A DNA stretch of 64,000 nucleotides from Ahaetulla prasina (Eukaryota > Chordata > Lepidosauria > Squamata > Colubridae), in the NCBI RefSeq assembly GCF_028640845.1, contig NC_080541.1, forward strand, positions 174,892,502-174,956,501, written 5' to 3'. The notes beneath the pieces are model-generated. The model was not told where the DNA came from. It did not search any database and worked only from the letters and a program-made list of their open reading frames with translations. How positions within the stretch are numbered: position 1 is the first letter of the stretch; each line of letters opens with the position of its first letter. Positions 16,201 through 28,490 of this stretch are shown here, piece by piece. A program made the position numbers and the translations under genes.

Positions 16201-19200
16201 ATATTAATTGCAATGCTTTAAAGTTAGATTCAGATCTTTGGTTTGCGTAATTGTCCCTTTTAATTGTCTGCTTTCACAGAGTTAGAAAAAAAATGAAAAG
16301 CAGATGTTGGGACAATTGGAAATTATGATAGGCTTTCAGTGCCATTTTGCCATATGGTCTGAAATTAAATACGTCTAACTCTGACAGCATCAGGTGGAGA
16401 AAGGCTGGGATTACCCAGATTTTCCAGATTAATTTCATGCTCTTGTAGCTGCCACAAGGATATTTTAAATCACTAGCAACAGTTAACATTCTGGCGCACC
16501 AGTTTCTAGACCAGGTATAATTTGTGTGTCTAAGTAGCATATTTCCTATTTAAGCATTTATGTAAGACTCACCTGAAAGTTTCTGTCTATCAATTTATTA
16601 GTTTCAAAATCATCATCATCCTCTCCAAAGGGATTAATTATTTGTTCAGCCACCTATATGGGAGGGAACATTTATTCAATATTTTGAAGATAGCTGTGAA
16701 TCTGCTTAAAATGAACCACATTAGTCTGTAGCTATGTAGGCATAAAGGTTAGCTATGTAGCAAGAACATTATTGTACCTTAACAGTCCAAAAGCATTCTG
16801 TTAAACAGAAATAAATGAACATTGTATATAGATTGTAATGCAATTTAAAAAAATTAAAAAGCTGATCTTTATCAGCTACATCTTGTTGCCTGAAGAGGAA
16901 AGGATAGTTGATATATTCAGCAAGCTTTCATTGGGGAAAATGCAAGATAGGCTGTCTAATAGTTCATTCAATATCCCGACAGTGTTTTGAGCTTCTGGTT
17001 TGTCTCATACAATTTTATTCCACAAGTGGTGTCACTATATTTTAAGTATAGTGACACCATTTGTGGAACGAACTGGCACGAAACCAACCAAAAGCTCAAA
17101 AGTGAAAGTTTTCGCAATCTAGTTAAGAACTGTACTGTACCAGATTGACTGTAGGACAGGTCATATGGCAGGAGTGCTTTGAGCTATTTATTTTTATTAA
17201 ACTATTACTGCAATATGAAAAAACGTCAAGCTATTTTCTAGAAGCCAACATCCTCACCTTCAGCCACCCAGCATAAAAGAAGAACTGTAGAAGTGTGGGC
17301 AAGGGAACATACATGTCTAGTTCACCATGAAGTGGATCCAGGAACTGGCGACCAACCACACAAAATGCAAAGAAAGAATAGACCGCTATAGTGACCACCT
17401 GTGGAGAAGATGGCATTCATGTCTGGTATTACACATCATCACTGGGCTCAGCAATTTTTTTAAGCCATCCATTTTCCCATTTAAAATGAGTTTCTTAAAA
17501 CCTTTATTTCATGCATGTCCACCACCCACTTACAAAACAGTGGGACGTTCCAAATATTTCACTGTGGCTCTTGATTTTTTTATTTGTTTTAATTTGCTTT
17601 GGTAGCTGTAGCAGCAGACACAAGCTATGTTTATATGTTTTCTGTTGCACTGACCTGTGTGTACACTAGGGGGATACTGATCCAGTCAAAGTGAAAAAGC
17701 ATACTGCATTTGGCACGGTAGAGATTCAGCTCCTGCATGGAAAAAAACCCAGAAGCTTCAGAATTTGCAGATTTGTTAGTTTGCGCTGTATAGCAATATC
17801 CATCTTTTAACTAAGTGCAATCTGAGGCTTCCTTTAAATTGAAGTGTAACTTTCCATTAGGCTTATAGATAAGAAGATGGATAAGTGTGTTCAGCCAATT
17901 CACGGAATCAGGGTTATTTTGCAGCATAGATGGATATGTGATTGTAATGTAGGAGGCAACAGACTGAAGTCACATTTATATAAATGACAATATTATTTAG
18001 ATTTATATAGATTAATAGGGTTTTTTTGGCAGATATTGGGCCTCAAGAAGGCAAGAATATCCCAAGAATGCCAAGAATAGCCCTGACAAATCATGCAAAA
18101 CCAGAATTGGAATAATTTAAACTTGGGTACTTGTAACCACCTCCATTGTTCCTTGAACTTACATCCATGAGCAATCTGAGTGCCACATCATCGCGGACCC
18201 TCCCTTCTCGTCGTGCCTGAGCAGCTAGATTGGTGAACCACACACAAGGGATCCAATACTTGTTGAAGTCTGAATGGAGACTTTCGTATTTCTTACGTTC
18301 ATCCTGTGTCATAAAACCTGTAAGAGGAGGATATGGGAAAGTTGGAGAAATTGGCTTGGAAGCTGGTTCAAAATATGGACTCAGTCACATTACTACAGTA
18401 ATACTTTGTACTGTTATTAGGACGAAGGAATATTAGGTTATGTTCAGTGCCATGAATTTATAAACATAATAAAGGTGGGATTATAAAAACCTTTTAAAAA
18501 GAACAGACATTTGACAGGGACGATATTATGGACTGAGGAAATTTAAACTGAAAAAGCGCAAGGCCCCTTCACAGTTCCTTGCTTTGTCACTCCAGTTTCT
18601 CAAAAACCACTCGCTTGAAAGATTTAAAGTACAGTGTCCTTTCCCAACCTGCTTGGGGGATTCTGAGACGTTAAAAAGTTCACTAAAATTGTAGGCCAAC
18701 CAATTGGGGAAATTGGCTTAGAACATGATGCATTATAGGCAGCCTATGCAGAGATTCTTCTGAGTTCCCAAATTAGCTATTAGCAAAAGCAGTTTTAGTG
18801 ATGTCCCTGAAGAAAATGTTACATCCAAATAGTTTTATAGAGATGTAGTAAAAAAAATATATTAAGCATTAAAAAAAGTTGTCCCTAACTTTGTGTCCTC
18901 TAAACGCCAGTTGTAGTCCTAATGTTCTTGAGGGCACCATTGTGAAGAAGACTGCCATAGACTAGAGGAGCCAATGCAAGGGCTGAGAGCCTTGCAAAGT
19001 AATCAGTACTTGTTTTCCTTCTGGATTCTTGTTTTTCCCCTCTCCCCCTGCCCCCAGGCAATGGCCCAAAGTGAGAAGCTTCTCTGCATCCATTTTCACT
19101 CCCTGGACATTATATCTTTCCTTCCCAGTCAGGCTTACCAGCTTCCACGATGTGGTCCATGGTAGGGAATCTCTTAAGCACTCTGGTGCTGACTGAGCGC

Positions 19201-19837
19201 AAGATCAGGACAGAAGACAGGTTGGCATAACGAATGAGTGTGCGCCGCAAAATGCGACCCTTGTCATCTTTCCCATGAACATTGCTGGAAATGACGCACA
19301 TCAGCTGATCTGGCAGGGGAATGCTGGTGTATTGAGCCCACCAACGGTTCACGATCAGTGTGACATAAAAACCTGCCAAAAGAAAAGTTTAATGGTCCTA
19401 AAAGAATAAGGGCTGAGACCTGTTCCTTGTACAAAGATGAGGGACAGTAATCAATTGTAGGGAATGGCTGTTGTTAGAGGTTCACATATTTCAAATCCAA
19501 AGGCTATTAGAATCACTCTGGTTTTAAACGATTGCTTTATATCTGATTTGAGACAACCTAGCTTTTTAGAAATTTCTTGCTCTTGTGGTTTTAAATGGTG
19601 CCAAAAAGGGGATGAAAGCTCATTAATAAATCAGTTACAAAAATAAAGCTGGAGATGTACAGTGCTGTTAGATTGTTAATTAATGTGTGGTAGAAAAATA
19701 TCAAATAAAGGTATATACATTGCTCCTAGAAGCACGAAGCTGTAAACACCAGCCTGAAGATGATGAATGAGACTTCGTCGAAACGTCATCAAGACACTTC
19801 CAATTTTATGTGGGAGAAAACCCGAATAACCAAAGGC

Positions 19838-19888
<51 letters not shown>

Positions 19889-22800
19889 ATGCAATATATA
19901 GATGGATATATTTAGTTGATCAATTAAATATACAATACAAGCATGCAATTTAGGCCTCCAGATCTGGGCTGCAAAACTCATGTCATCACTACATGGCCTC
20001 AACGAGTTTTTCTATACATTTGCTATTTGGGGTCATCTGGGTTTGTAGCTCTGATAAAGATAGTTCCAATACAATGAAATGTCAGAGACCAATTGCCAAA
20101 GGTCTTCAGAGCTGCTGCACTTAAATCACTCTCTGAGTGATTTACAATTCTGCCCCCAACAATCTCGGTGTTCATTTTACCGACCTCAGAAAGATGGAAG
20201 GCTGAGTCAACCTTGAGCCTGACAGGATCAAACTCCAGACTCTGGGCAGAGTTAGCCTGTAATACTCCATTCTAACCATTGCGCCACCAGGGCTCAATAT
20301 CAAAATGCTTAGAAGGGTCTGAAACTACAGCTGTGTGAAAAGCCACAGCCATCAAAATCTCACTTTTCTAGAGTAAATGCTTTCCAGTTAAAAATAATAA
20401 TACAAGAAATCCAGCCAGTCGTACTGAGTCAGGACAGTAACAATCACAACCAGAATAAGCAGAGAAGCTTGATGTATTTCCTGTATTCTGGAGCGTGACA
20501 GATTCTTCAAACCTTAAAAGAAAGAAAAATGGCCCTGCAGGGAGTGTTATTGTTCATACAACCTCATTCTTTTCAGCAATAATAAACTAATACCCAAGGT
20601 ACCCACAAGATGCAGTTGTGACGCATAAGAAGGTGACCACTATAGTATGACTGAAGCTCTTATTTTTAAGATGCATCACAGGCAGGAGCTTTGATCACAC
20701 AATCATGGGTACCATCTTGATTTTTCTGACCATACCAGCTAATTTCTGAAAAGTTACCCTTCGTTTCCTTTTTAGAGCAAAATGTGCAAAGGAATGTTCT
20801 TTACTGAAGGAAAACTAGATCCATCATACTGTCAATTTGCCCTCAAACGTTGGGTATGTTCATTCTGCATAATGTAGGCATTAATTCTCTTATACCAGAC
20901 TGTCACTTCCCTTTTCATTTTAGTTACTTGATTTCTCCTCCTTCACTTCCCTTTTTCCACACCCAGGCCTTGACATTTACTTTGTGGCTAGGTTCTACTT
21001 CCCCATCTCCTTCTCTTTAATCAGCCCTTATCCCAACCCTGAAGTTTAAAAAGGACACACATCAGTGGGTTATGACTCCAGAGCTTTACAAAGGAAATGT
21101 TTCCTTGGGGATGGAAGGAGAGGGGCAGATGAGGGGAGGGAAGTTTAAAGCTCCATACAATGAAAGGGATTATCCTGGAAGTATTCCTTCCTCGGTTCAG
21201 AGGAAAGAAAATGCTTGAGGGTTACATCAGAAAGTAGGCAATTATCCAGAACTGCAGAGTTTCTTCCCATCTATGGAAGAGGAATGTCACTTAGAGGGCC
21301 AGAAACAAACAGTTGGGAAGCAAGGAGTTCAAAGTTTTGCATTTAGCTCTTGAAGGACAGCATGAAAATGAAACAAGGAATTTTGATTATGAAAAGACAG
21401 GCTGAGTAGATAGTATATGGGGAAATTTCAAAGCTCTAGTACTCTAATCCAAGTTTCTCTAATCTAGTGATTTCCAGATTGCAAAGGAATTCTGGATTTT
21501 GTAATCCCAGTCGGGGCGGGGGGGAGTGGCTGTGGACCTAAGGTGATAATCTCCCAGTTTCTAGCTCAATGCCTTAACCATTACACTAAAATGGTTCTCT
21601 TGTGATGATTAAATTCTAAATTCATTTAGATTAAATTCAGGATAAATTCTTAAGATTTCAGGCTAATAATCATATAAATAAAGATAAATAAACTGCCCAG
21701 AGTCATATAAATTCAGCAAATTATTATTATTATTACCAAAATTAACAAGACTTTTAAGTCCACATTTTCACATAGGAACATATATAGGTAGGAAAGTATA
21801 TAGTACCTTGCAGGTCTATTGGACATTGGACTATTTCTCTGCTTAGTTCAGAGCTATCTCTTAGATCTGGGCCCAGGGCTTCTGTGTCTGTCTGGTTATT
21901 GGACCTACTTAGCTAAAGAAGACAGAATTGTGGCCTCTTTTAAAAGCAAAGCATGCACTCTCCCTATGCGCTATTGGAAGTAATATAGGATTCTAAATTA
22001 CCCACTTACTTTCCATCACATCTCTGCCATTTCAACTGACCAATAAAAGCAGATAAACAGAAACCACAGCAAGGTCTGCGTCAAGAATATGTAAATAAAT
22101 CCTACCTAGGACAAAAGACAGAGGGATGAGGTCAGTGGAGCGATTGCAATATACAGCCACCTTTTCAAAGAGATGTTTCTGATCTTCATCGAGAAGGTAC
22201 CTGGGGAGAGAAAGGAAAAGATAAAAGATTACCAAGCTAAGACTGTATCATACTAAATATTCTTCTTTAAACTAACAAGAGTTGGGGTTCTTTTGCCTAT
22301 CCCTGCCACAGCAGGTTCTCTCTTTGTCTACTTGGGTGATAATCTATGGAGACGTAGCTCCATTGTACTTTGTAAACTGTAGCTTATGACTTAGTATTAT
22401 ATGATTGTCAGGTTCATTTTATTCCACAAATCACATTATTGTACGTAAATTCTATTGTTGGGATATAAGATACGTCAGTTTCTGTAAGCTGTGTTAGATG
22501 TATCATTTGTTTGTTGAACAGTGTTTAAGCTGAGCATTGATATTCCCATCACTCCGCTGCTACAGGTTGCAAATCTTAGCATGGCACATACTCAAGATCC
22601 AAATAGACAAGATATTCAAGGTGTGTTAAAACAGGCTGCCTGAAGCCTTTTCATGTCTTGCCCAGCAGTGGCTAACAAACAAAATCAGTTTTCACTTTCC
22701 CAAAGCAATAATTAAAGATCTATCTGATCATTTTGAACTAGAGGTCATAATTCATTGCAGATAAACTATAATAAAATATTAAGACAATTAACTATTGAAC

Positions 22801-25657
22801 TATTGACAACTAACTATTGAAGGGGAAACTGAGTCGCGGTGGTGCAATGGTTAGAGTGCAGTACTGCAGGCTACTTCTGCTGATCACCAGCTGCCAGCAG
22901 TTTGGCAGATCAAATCTCACCAGGCTCAAGGTTGACTTAGCCTTTCAAGCTACTCTATTATATAAACAAGAGCAAACTCCACACACACTAAACTGATAAT
23001 TGTTACCTAGATGGGTAATAAAACATATGCAAGCAAATAATCAAGCTCAGAGAGATTAAGGACTCCACACCCATTTATTTCTTTGGTTTGATATTTTATT
23101 TTGAGAAATCAATTTGACTTCTTTGACCCTTGAAAAATCTGTTTATAGTGACAACAATTCTCAAATAAAGCTCATCTGTCTTGAACCCACATTGCATATC
23201 GGACATAAATACAGTTGAGAGAGTCCAGAGATATTTTACGAGAAGAGTCCTCCATTCCTCTACCCGCAATAAAATACTTTATGCCACCAGACTTCAAATT
23301 TTGGGCTTAGACAACTTAGAACTACGCCGACTTCGGTCTGACCTAAGCGTAGTACATAAAATTATCTGCCACAATGTCCTACCTGTCAATGACTACTTCA
23401 GCTTCAACCACAACAATACATGAGCAAATAATAGATACAAACTTAAGGTAAACCGCTCCAAACTTGATTGCAGAAAATATGACTTCAGTAACAGAGCGGT
23501 CAATGCCTGGAATGCACTACCTGACTCTGTGGTTTCTTCCCCAAACCCCCAAAACTTTAACCTTGAGCTGTCTACTGTTGATCTCACCCCATTCCTAAGA
23601 ATGTAAGGGGTGTGTATAAGTGCACCAGCGTGCCTACTGTCCCTGTCCTAATATTCCTTTTTACTCTTACTATTTTCATGTATTCAAATCATGTTTAGAC
23701 TTTTACCTGTTATCTTATATATGCTTGACAAATAAATAAATAAATAAAACCCCTGACCATGAATGCTTAAGTGCCTGGGGAGAATAAACTACAGCAATTT
23801 TCTATATCATTGGAGAGTCCAGTGTCACTTGTCAGTTCCCCACCCTTCTGTCCACAAAGGTCTCTGTCGCACAGCTTTCTGTGCAGCATTAAGGCAAGGC
23901 AGCGGTGAAAAAAATATTTCCTCCCTACCACCCGCTAGTGGGTGTTCCAGCTTTCATGGTGGGCGGTAGGGGTTTTGTCCGATACTGAAGCATTTTTCCT
24001 TTTTTTAATTTAATTGACTTTTTAAAAAAAATTCATAGCATTATTTAAAAATATTTTCATTAGGCTTTCATAAAATTCCCCGTGACAATTTAAATTTCTG
24101 AAAATATACTATTTGTATCGCCCGCGCATAAACTTAGTTCACATTACATAAGTGAAACTAAATGGCGCTATAGTGCGACCGCAAACAAAAGAGCCTCATC
24201 CCAGAATAGCTCGCGCATCTCCCCTCACACCACCCAGCTGTAACAGATAAGCAGAGCTGGTAGCTGGTGCCCCCCCAATCCAATCCATGATGCGCGAGAG
24301 GACGATACATGGCACATTACTGTGGAACCGGTGGGCGGTTAGAAAATTTTACTACAAACAGAGATACAAAAGTGGGTGGTAGGTATAAAAAGGTTGACTA
24401 CCCCTGTCCTAGACAGATGCCACACCTTGATTGTGAAAAGTGATCTCAAGATGAATGCAGTTTTTGTCTTCCTGAAAAAGCCCCCATTCATCGTACCTCA
24501 CCAATCATGGGAATGTGTATTGTAGTTCTCCCATTGGGACAAACAGCCTGATATGGAGATTTTAAGAATAAGTCTTATAATGTGAGGTTTCCCGTAAGGA
24601 ATGGAAAATGAATTCTCTTTCATTTGTTTTCATGAGCATCAGCCTTTGAATGGCTGGGTGGGGAAACAACAAAATTGGGGTCTTGCCATCTATTGGAATG
24701 AAATGATGAATAGGAAACTGGATTGTTATTATGGTATAACTTCATGGTTTTAATTCTGGGAGGTAAAGTCCAGATATCTTAAATTTGTTAAGATTGAGAA
24801 ACACTGCTCTAAACAAACAAATTTTATGTGTGTATGAAAGGGTTGGAGGAAAAGTGGGGCTATAGTTCTGTGTTTTAATATCCTATCGTAAATTATTCTC
24901 AGGCTACTGGAAATTTGTACTGAGTTCCCCATTGCATTTTCACTTCTCATGAACATTGTCCACCTGTTTTCAAACTGTGCTTGATAGCTTTCAGGGTCAG
25001 AAAGTTTTTTCACAAAACCTGTGGGCAGGGCCGTCTTAACAGCATTATGGGCCCCAGACAAAGCAGTGTACTGGGGTGCCTACGACAACTACTCACAGGA
25101 ATAAAAATGTAAATGGTCGATAAAATTAAACATATATTTATTTTATTGGCACTTCCAACAAAATTGGTGTTGAAAAACACAACAATACTCAGTAAGCCAT
25201 ACAGTTGCTGTATTTATATGATACAAGGTGCATGGATGGGTTAACATACGCAGATTAGTATGGGGCCCTTATGCTTGTGGGGCCCATGGGCAAGTGCCCA
25301 TCAGGCCCATGCGTTAAGACAGCCCTGCCTGTGGGAAGACGTTACGTTCTGCATTTCTCATGAAGTTAAGGGGAATTACAGTTCACACAGACTTCTGCTT
25401 AGAATAGGATTCATTTGCAGAAGGATGCTTGCAGAGGTACAATAATCTGTTTTGCAAACCTCTTAAGTTTTAATAGCTGATAAACCATTATAATTGCCAA
25501 CCTACCTGTAAATGGCACTCAGTGCTGCATACAGCACAATGAAGCCCAGAAACTCCTTGTACAGCAACTTGTAGATGCTCCCTTTCCAGCGGAAGAGCAG
25601 CTTAGAGAAGCCCCCAAAGCGAGCATTGGCCACTTTCAAGGTATATGAGACAGTCAT
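13264..25657 (-). CDS. BEST4: Bestrophin-4, calcium-activated anion channel, complete coding region in nine coding exons
   Basis: Minus-strand exons, in order: 25506-25657, 22106-22200, 19139-19372, 18163-18317, 17655-17732, 17258-17398, 16573-16653, 15990-16144, 13264-13654. All joins are GT-AG with agreeing phases and give 493 codons plus stop; human BEST4 is about 473. The start [20 protein letters not shown] is the bestrophin N-terminus. Neck residues I76, F80 and F84 (IPLSFVLGF) are kept, and [11 protein letters not shown] (about 292-302) is the calcium clasp. The tail beginning MSDDP, with [18 protein letters not shown] and REDPEA, marks BEST4 rather than BEST1-3. Bestrophins form plasma-membrane pentameric chloride/bicarbonate channels. 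The gene converges on RPS8, as in human. Confidence 0.95.
13810..14282. mobile_element. MITE with TA target sites and an internal minisatellite
   Basis: Imperfect inverted ends (CCATATTTTTCAGACTATAA and its counterpart ending CCCAAAATACGG) are flanked by TA on both sides, as in Tc1/mariner-type insertions. About 14015-14190 holds five or so degenerate copies of a 35-45-bp unit containing TTTCAGAGGCTTTTTT. A 139-codon frame across it (13864-14283) is a product of this repeat and not a gene. It lies in BEST4 intron 9. Confidence 0.65.
14560..14945. mobile_element. Copy of a widespread MITE family (GACTTA/AAGTGA type)
   Basis: Shares long stretches with 41960-42412 and 46810-47010, including GTCATAAGTATGA-like, TCACTAAATGAACTGTTGTA and GTGATCAYGTGACC-like motifs, and ends GTAAGTCGACTCCCTGTA. 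Related, more diverged pieces lie at about 600-860, 43590-43710 and 59045-59360. Family membership is judged by comparison within the window. Confidence 0.6.
15420..15652 (+). mobile_element. L2-like LINE 3' end
   Basis: Ends with the hairpin-like tail CCGCCCTGAGTC, CGGAGAAGGGCGG and TATAAAAAT, then (AAT)n. The same tail closes the L2 fragment at 25862-26443. The start AAGCGCGAGCTCAAGACTTT corresponds to the last codons of the LINE reverse-transcriptase frame (ELKTF). Confidence 0.65.
16989..17101. repeat. Near-perfect palindrome in BEST4 intron 7
   Basis: CCACAAGTGGTGTCACTATA and TATAGTGACACCATTTGTGG are inverted around the short spacer TTTTAAG; weaker pairing extends out to GAGCTT and AAGCTC. 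The arms could form a hairpin of more than 45 bp or be the paired ends of a small MITE. No flanking duplication is clear. Confidence 0.6.
19750..19840 (+). mobile_element. Possible Penelope-like or other retroelement terminal fragment
   Basis: Contains CCTGAAGATGATGAATGAGA, then CTTCGTC, GAAACGTC. CUGANGA followed by an inverted pair (GATGAA with TTCGTC) and GAAAC-GUC resembles the hammerhead-ribozyme core found in Penelope-like elements. The register of the stem is not ideal and no coding part is present. Confidence 0.3.
19841..19887 (+). repeat. (CA)n microsatellite
   Basis: About 23 uninterrupted CA units directly after the putative retroelement end. Confidence 0.95.
20105..20300 (-). mobile_element. 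tRNA-derived SINE, reverse orientation
   Basis: Read on the minus strand it begins GAGCCCTGGTGGCGCAATGG, followed by GAGTTTGATCCTG at the B-box position, GGCTCAAGGTTGACTCAGCC and GGTAAAATGAACACC. The same order is seen at 33840-34051 (reverse) and 57755-58052 (forward). Confidence 0.75.
22828..22975 (+). mobile_element. tRNA-derived SINE, 5' portion
   Basis: Starts GAGTCGCGGTGGTGCAATGG (A-box region) and carries GGCAGATCAAATCTCACCAG (B-box region) and GGCTCAAGGTTGACTTAGCC. It breaks off before the 3' tail. Confidence 0.75.
23160..23752 (+). mobile_element. LINE 3' end (CR1/L2-clade reverse transcriptase terminus)
   Basis: An open frame from 23181 reads [31 protein letters not shown], a pattern typical of the C-terminal end of CR1/L2-type LINE proteins, but is broken at 23421. 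The 3' UTR continues to a (AAAT)n tail near 23750. A second copy of the same 3' end lies at 26456-26817. Confidence 0.75.
23925..24418. mobile_element. Decayed hAT-type element remnant
   Basis: CGCTAGTGGGTGTTCCAGCT and GTGGGCGGTAGG on the left, and GTGGGTGGTAGGTATAAAAA then GGTTGACTACCCCTG on the right, belong to a hAT family seen widely in squamates (from memory). Only the right terminus is intact. Confidence 0.5.
25026..25327. mobile_element. hAT MITE with exact 8-bp target duplication
   Basis: CAGGGCCGTCTTAA and TTAAGACAGCCCTG are the inverted ends. CCTGTGGG occurs immediately on both sides (25018-25025 and 25328-25335). The interior repeats GGGGCCCAT near both ends and has no coding frame. 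It lies in BEST4 intron 1 of the coding region. Confidence 0.9.
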
Positions 25658-25861
25658 GGCTGCTCTGTCTACCTCCTGTGCAGACACAAACTAAGTCACA
25701 AAAAACAGAGAATGTTGAAGGTAAAGAAAAAAAACTCATGCTTTCTGTCTTGCTTGCCAGTTTGAAGAGAGAATGGAGCTGAACATAAAGGAAGCTGCTG
25801 CAGAGCAAAGAAATACTGATTAGCACTATCACAGAACATTGAAGTGAACATTGGAGTGAAC

Positions 25862-26443
25862 GTTGCTCCCGGGTAACACCGCTCCTGCGCAGTTTGCACT
25901 GGCTACCTGTGGTCTTTCGGGTGCACTTCAAGGTGTTGGTTACCACCTTTAAAGCGCTCCATGGCTTAGGGCCCGGGTACTTACGGGACCACCTGCTGTT
26001 ACCCTATGCCTCCCACCGACCCGTACGCTCACACAGAGAGGGTCTTCTCAGGGTACCGTCCGCCAAGCAATGCCAGCTGGCGGCCCCCAGGGGAAGGGCC
26101 TTCTCTGTAGGAGCACCTACCCTCTGGAACAAACTTCCCCCTGGTTTGCGTCAATTATCTGACCTTCGGACCTTTCGCCGTGAATTGAAAACGTACTTGT
26201 TCATCCAAGCGGGACTAGCTTAATTCTTAATGTTTTGAATTTTAATAATTTTAAATTGGGTATTCTGTTTTATTGGGTCAAATCTGATGGTTTTTAAATT
26301 TTTCGGCCATTATAGAATATGTTATTTTAATTTGTTGTTTTAAAATTGCATATTGTATTGTTTTAATCTGGCTGTACACCGCCCTGAGTCCTTCAGGAGA
26401 AGGGCGGTATAAAAATCTAAATAATAAATAAATAAATAAATAA
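25862..26443 (+). mobile_element. L2-like LINE 3' fragment inserted in another LINE
   Basis: The 109-codon frame 25894-26223 reads LPVVFRVHFKVLVTTFKALH, then PTLWNKLPPGLRQL and ELKTYLF, the C-terminus of an L2-type reverse transcriptase. The 3' tail has CCGCCCTGAGTC, AGAAGGGCGG and (AAAT)n. ATTGGAGTGAAC stands at 25850-25861 and again at 26444-26455, a target duplication. The sequence to the right continues a different LINE. Confidence 0.85.
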
Positions 26444-26455
26444 ATTGGAGTGAAC

Positions 26456-26817
26456 ATTGGAGTGAACTGCTCCAATCTTGATTGCAGAAAATATGACTTC
26501 AGTAACAGAGTTGTTAATGCCTGGAATGCACTACCAGACTCTGTTGTCTCTTCCCAAAATCCCCAAAGCTTTAACCAAAAACTATCTACTATTGACTTTA
26601 CCCCATTCCTAAGATGTCTGTAAGGGGCATGCATAAGAGCACCAACGTGCCTACCGTTCCTGTCCTCATGTTCCCTTTGATTGTATCCAATTTCATATAG
26701 TTATTACATACTTATGATTATATTTATGCTTATATACCGTATAGTCATTTCATGCTTATGCTTATATATACTGTTGTGACAAATACATAAATAAAATAAA
26801 TAAAATAAAATAGAACA
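26456..26817 (+). mobile_element. Second copy of the LINE 3' end seen at 23160-23752
   Basis: CTTGATTGCAGAAAATATGA and CCTGGAATGCACTACC recur with about 10 percent difference, followed by the same 3' UTR and an (AAATA)n tail near 26790-26815. Confidence 0.75.
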
Positions 26818-27885
26818 CAAGTTTTAATCCAAATATTATGAAGGATGGAAATACAAGTATCATCTGTAGGCATTTGCTACAGAATAGCTACTGCGATTAA
26901 AGTCACTGTAGATAATCAGATTGCAAAGGCGATGTAGTTCGCTATGCAAACTGCTGCAGCAAAAATTAAGCAAGTTATTCTGCTTGGTTCAAGGAAAGTG
27001 TTCTATGCCTTTGCTTGCTCATAGAGGTTGATACTTGGAACATAACCTATTGAAACAGAAACTCAAGGTGAAACAATTAAGAAAGGCTCAAATCGCAATC
27101 TTAAAACTATGGTTATTGGGAAGCAAGCAAACAATTGAACCTGCAGAGAATATGGCTCCATTAAAAACACAAAAGCTCTTAGAAGCATCAGTGTTGCTTT
27201 GCTTTTCAATACTTGGTAAGCTATTTGTGACTGATGATAAAATAAGTTCAGAATAAGAATAAGAAGCCAAGAGCGTGGAAAGGAAAAGAAGCACTGAAAA
27301 ATGAGTCCACAACTTCTCAAAATGGTAATACCAGAAAGGGAAGGAGGAGGAGAACCAATCCAAGTCCATTTTAGGTGACCTTATACTTTTAAATGGAGCA
27401 GCATTGCTCTATTTTAGTTCTGAAAATCAAAAGACCTCATGCTTTTGAGGCAGATTGAAGCTTCTCTGTTCTCTTGCATGTTTTAAGCAGGACTGGATGT
27501 TGAATAATGATGATATACTAAGAAGAAAGAGAACAATTAAGGGAAGTGAACTGTCAATATTGTTTCCCACAATCCACAGTCTGTGGACAAATCACTTAAA
27601 ATCAGGTGGCATTACTTTTGAATAACATAATTGCACTGAGTTGCCCCAAAACCAACAGATAACTGAACAACAGGAAATATGAAGAAAAGAATTTCTAAAC
27701 ATGCTGCTGAGTTGCTTGATGCTCTGAAGAGGGTTATGTATAAGCCACAGCAGAGCTTTAGTAACAGCTGCACCACATGCATAGATAATGTTATAGGGGG
27801 ATAAATTGTTCCTAAAGAGGCAGTGTCCCTGCCAGGGGAAAAAAAAGACTTGATGTTATTCTAATGAAAAGAAATAAGTACTTAC

Positions 27886-27975
27886 CTGCCATAGGATTTG
27901 GACTGCAGTTTGCTGTAAATTTCCCACTAATTTGAAGAGACCAGAACATCTGTTACGAACTTCCTTTAAATATCT
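27886..27975 (-). other. BEST4: Possible 5' UTR exon of BEST4
   Basis: A near-consensus minus-strand donor, GGCAG followed by GTAAGTAC, ends at 27886, 2.2 kb upstream of the BEST4 ATG exon. The ATG exon itself has an acceptor a few bases before 25675, so an upstream noncoding exon is expected. Only the donor is supported; the 5' limit given is arbitrary. Confidence 0.3.
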
Positions 27976-28435
27976 TCCTCGTAGTCAATAAATAAAAATG
28001 CTTAGAATGATAGATTGGAGGTTATCAGTACTCCAAGAATAAGGAACTATAGAACTTCACATGGGATAAGCGTGATTAAACTTACTTTTGTAAAGTTTTC
28101 ATGAAAATGTAACTTTAAACAACTCAGAAGATTAGAAAAAAACCAGACACAAATTTTGCTCAAATTAAGTCAGGAACAGATTTAATATTGATTTATAGTC
28201 TCCTTTTTCTGAAAAGCCTACCAGGCAATCAGTGCATATGGCTTTCCTTCCACCATCTCTGTTCCTGCTATCAATCTTATCCCCCACTCCCCTCAGCTAT
28301 CCCAATTTAGAGTGGAATAGGCTGCTATACAGTAGGATTTTACTTATGTTCATGCAGAATTAGTATTCTTAAGGTGTTTCATTACTTGTTTCTTGATTCC
28401 TTGTAACTCAAATGGCAGACTGGAAATATGGTATC

Positions 28436-28490
28436 AATAGAATAGAATAGAATAGAATAGAATAGAATAGAATAGAATAGAATAGAATAG
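28436..28490 (+). repeat. (AATAG)n microsatellite, 11 units
   Basis: Eleven exact AATAG units. They abut the end of the LINE fragment that follows. Confidence 0.97.
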
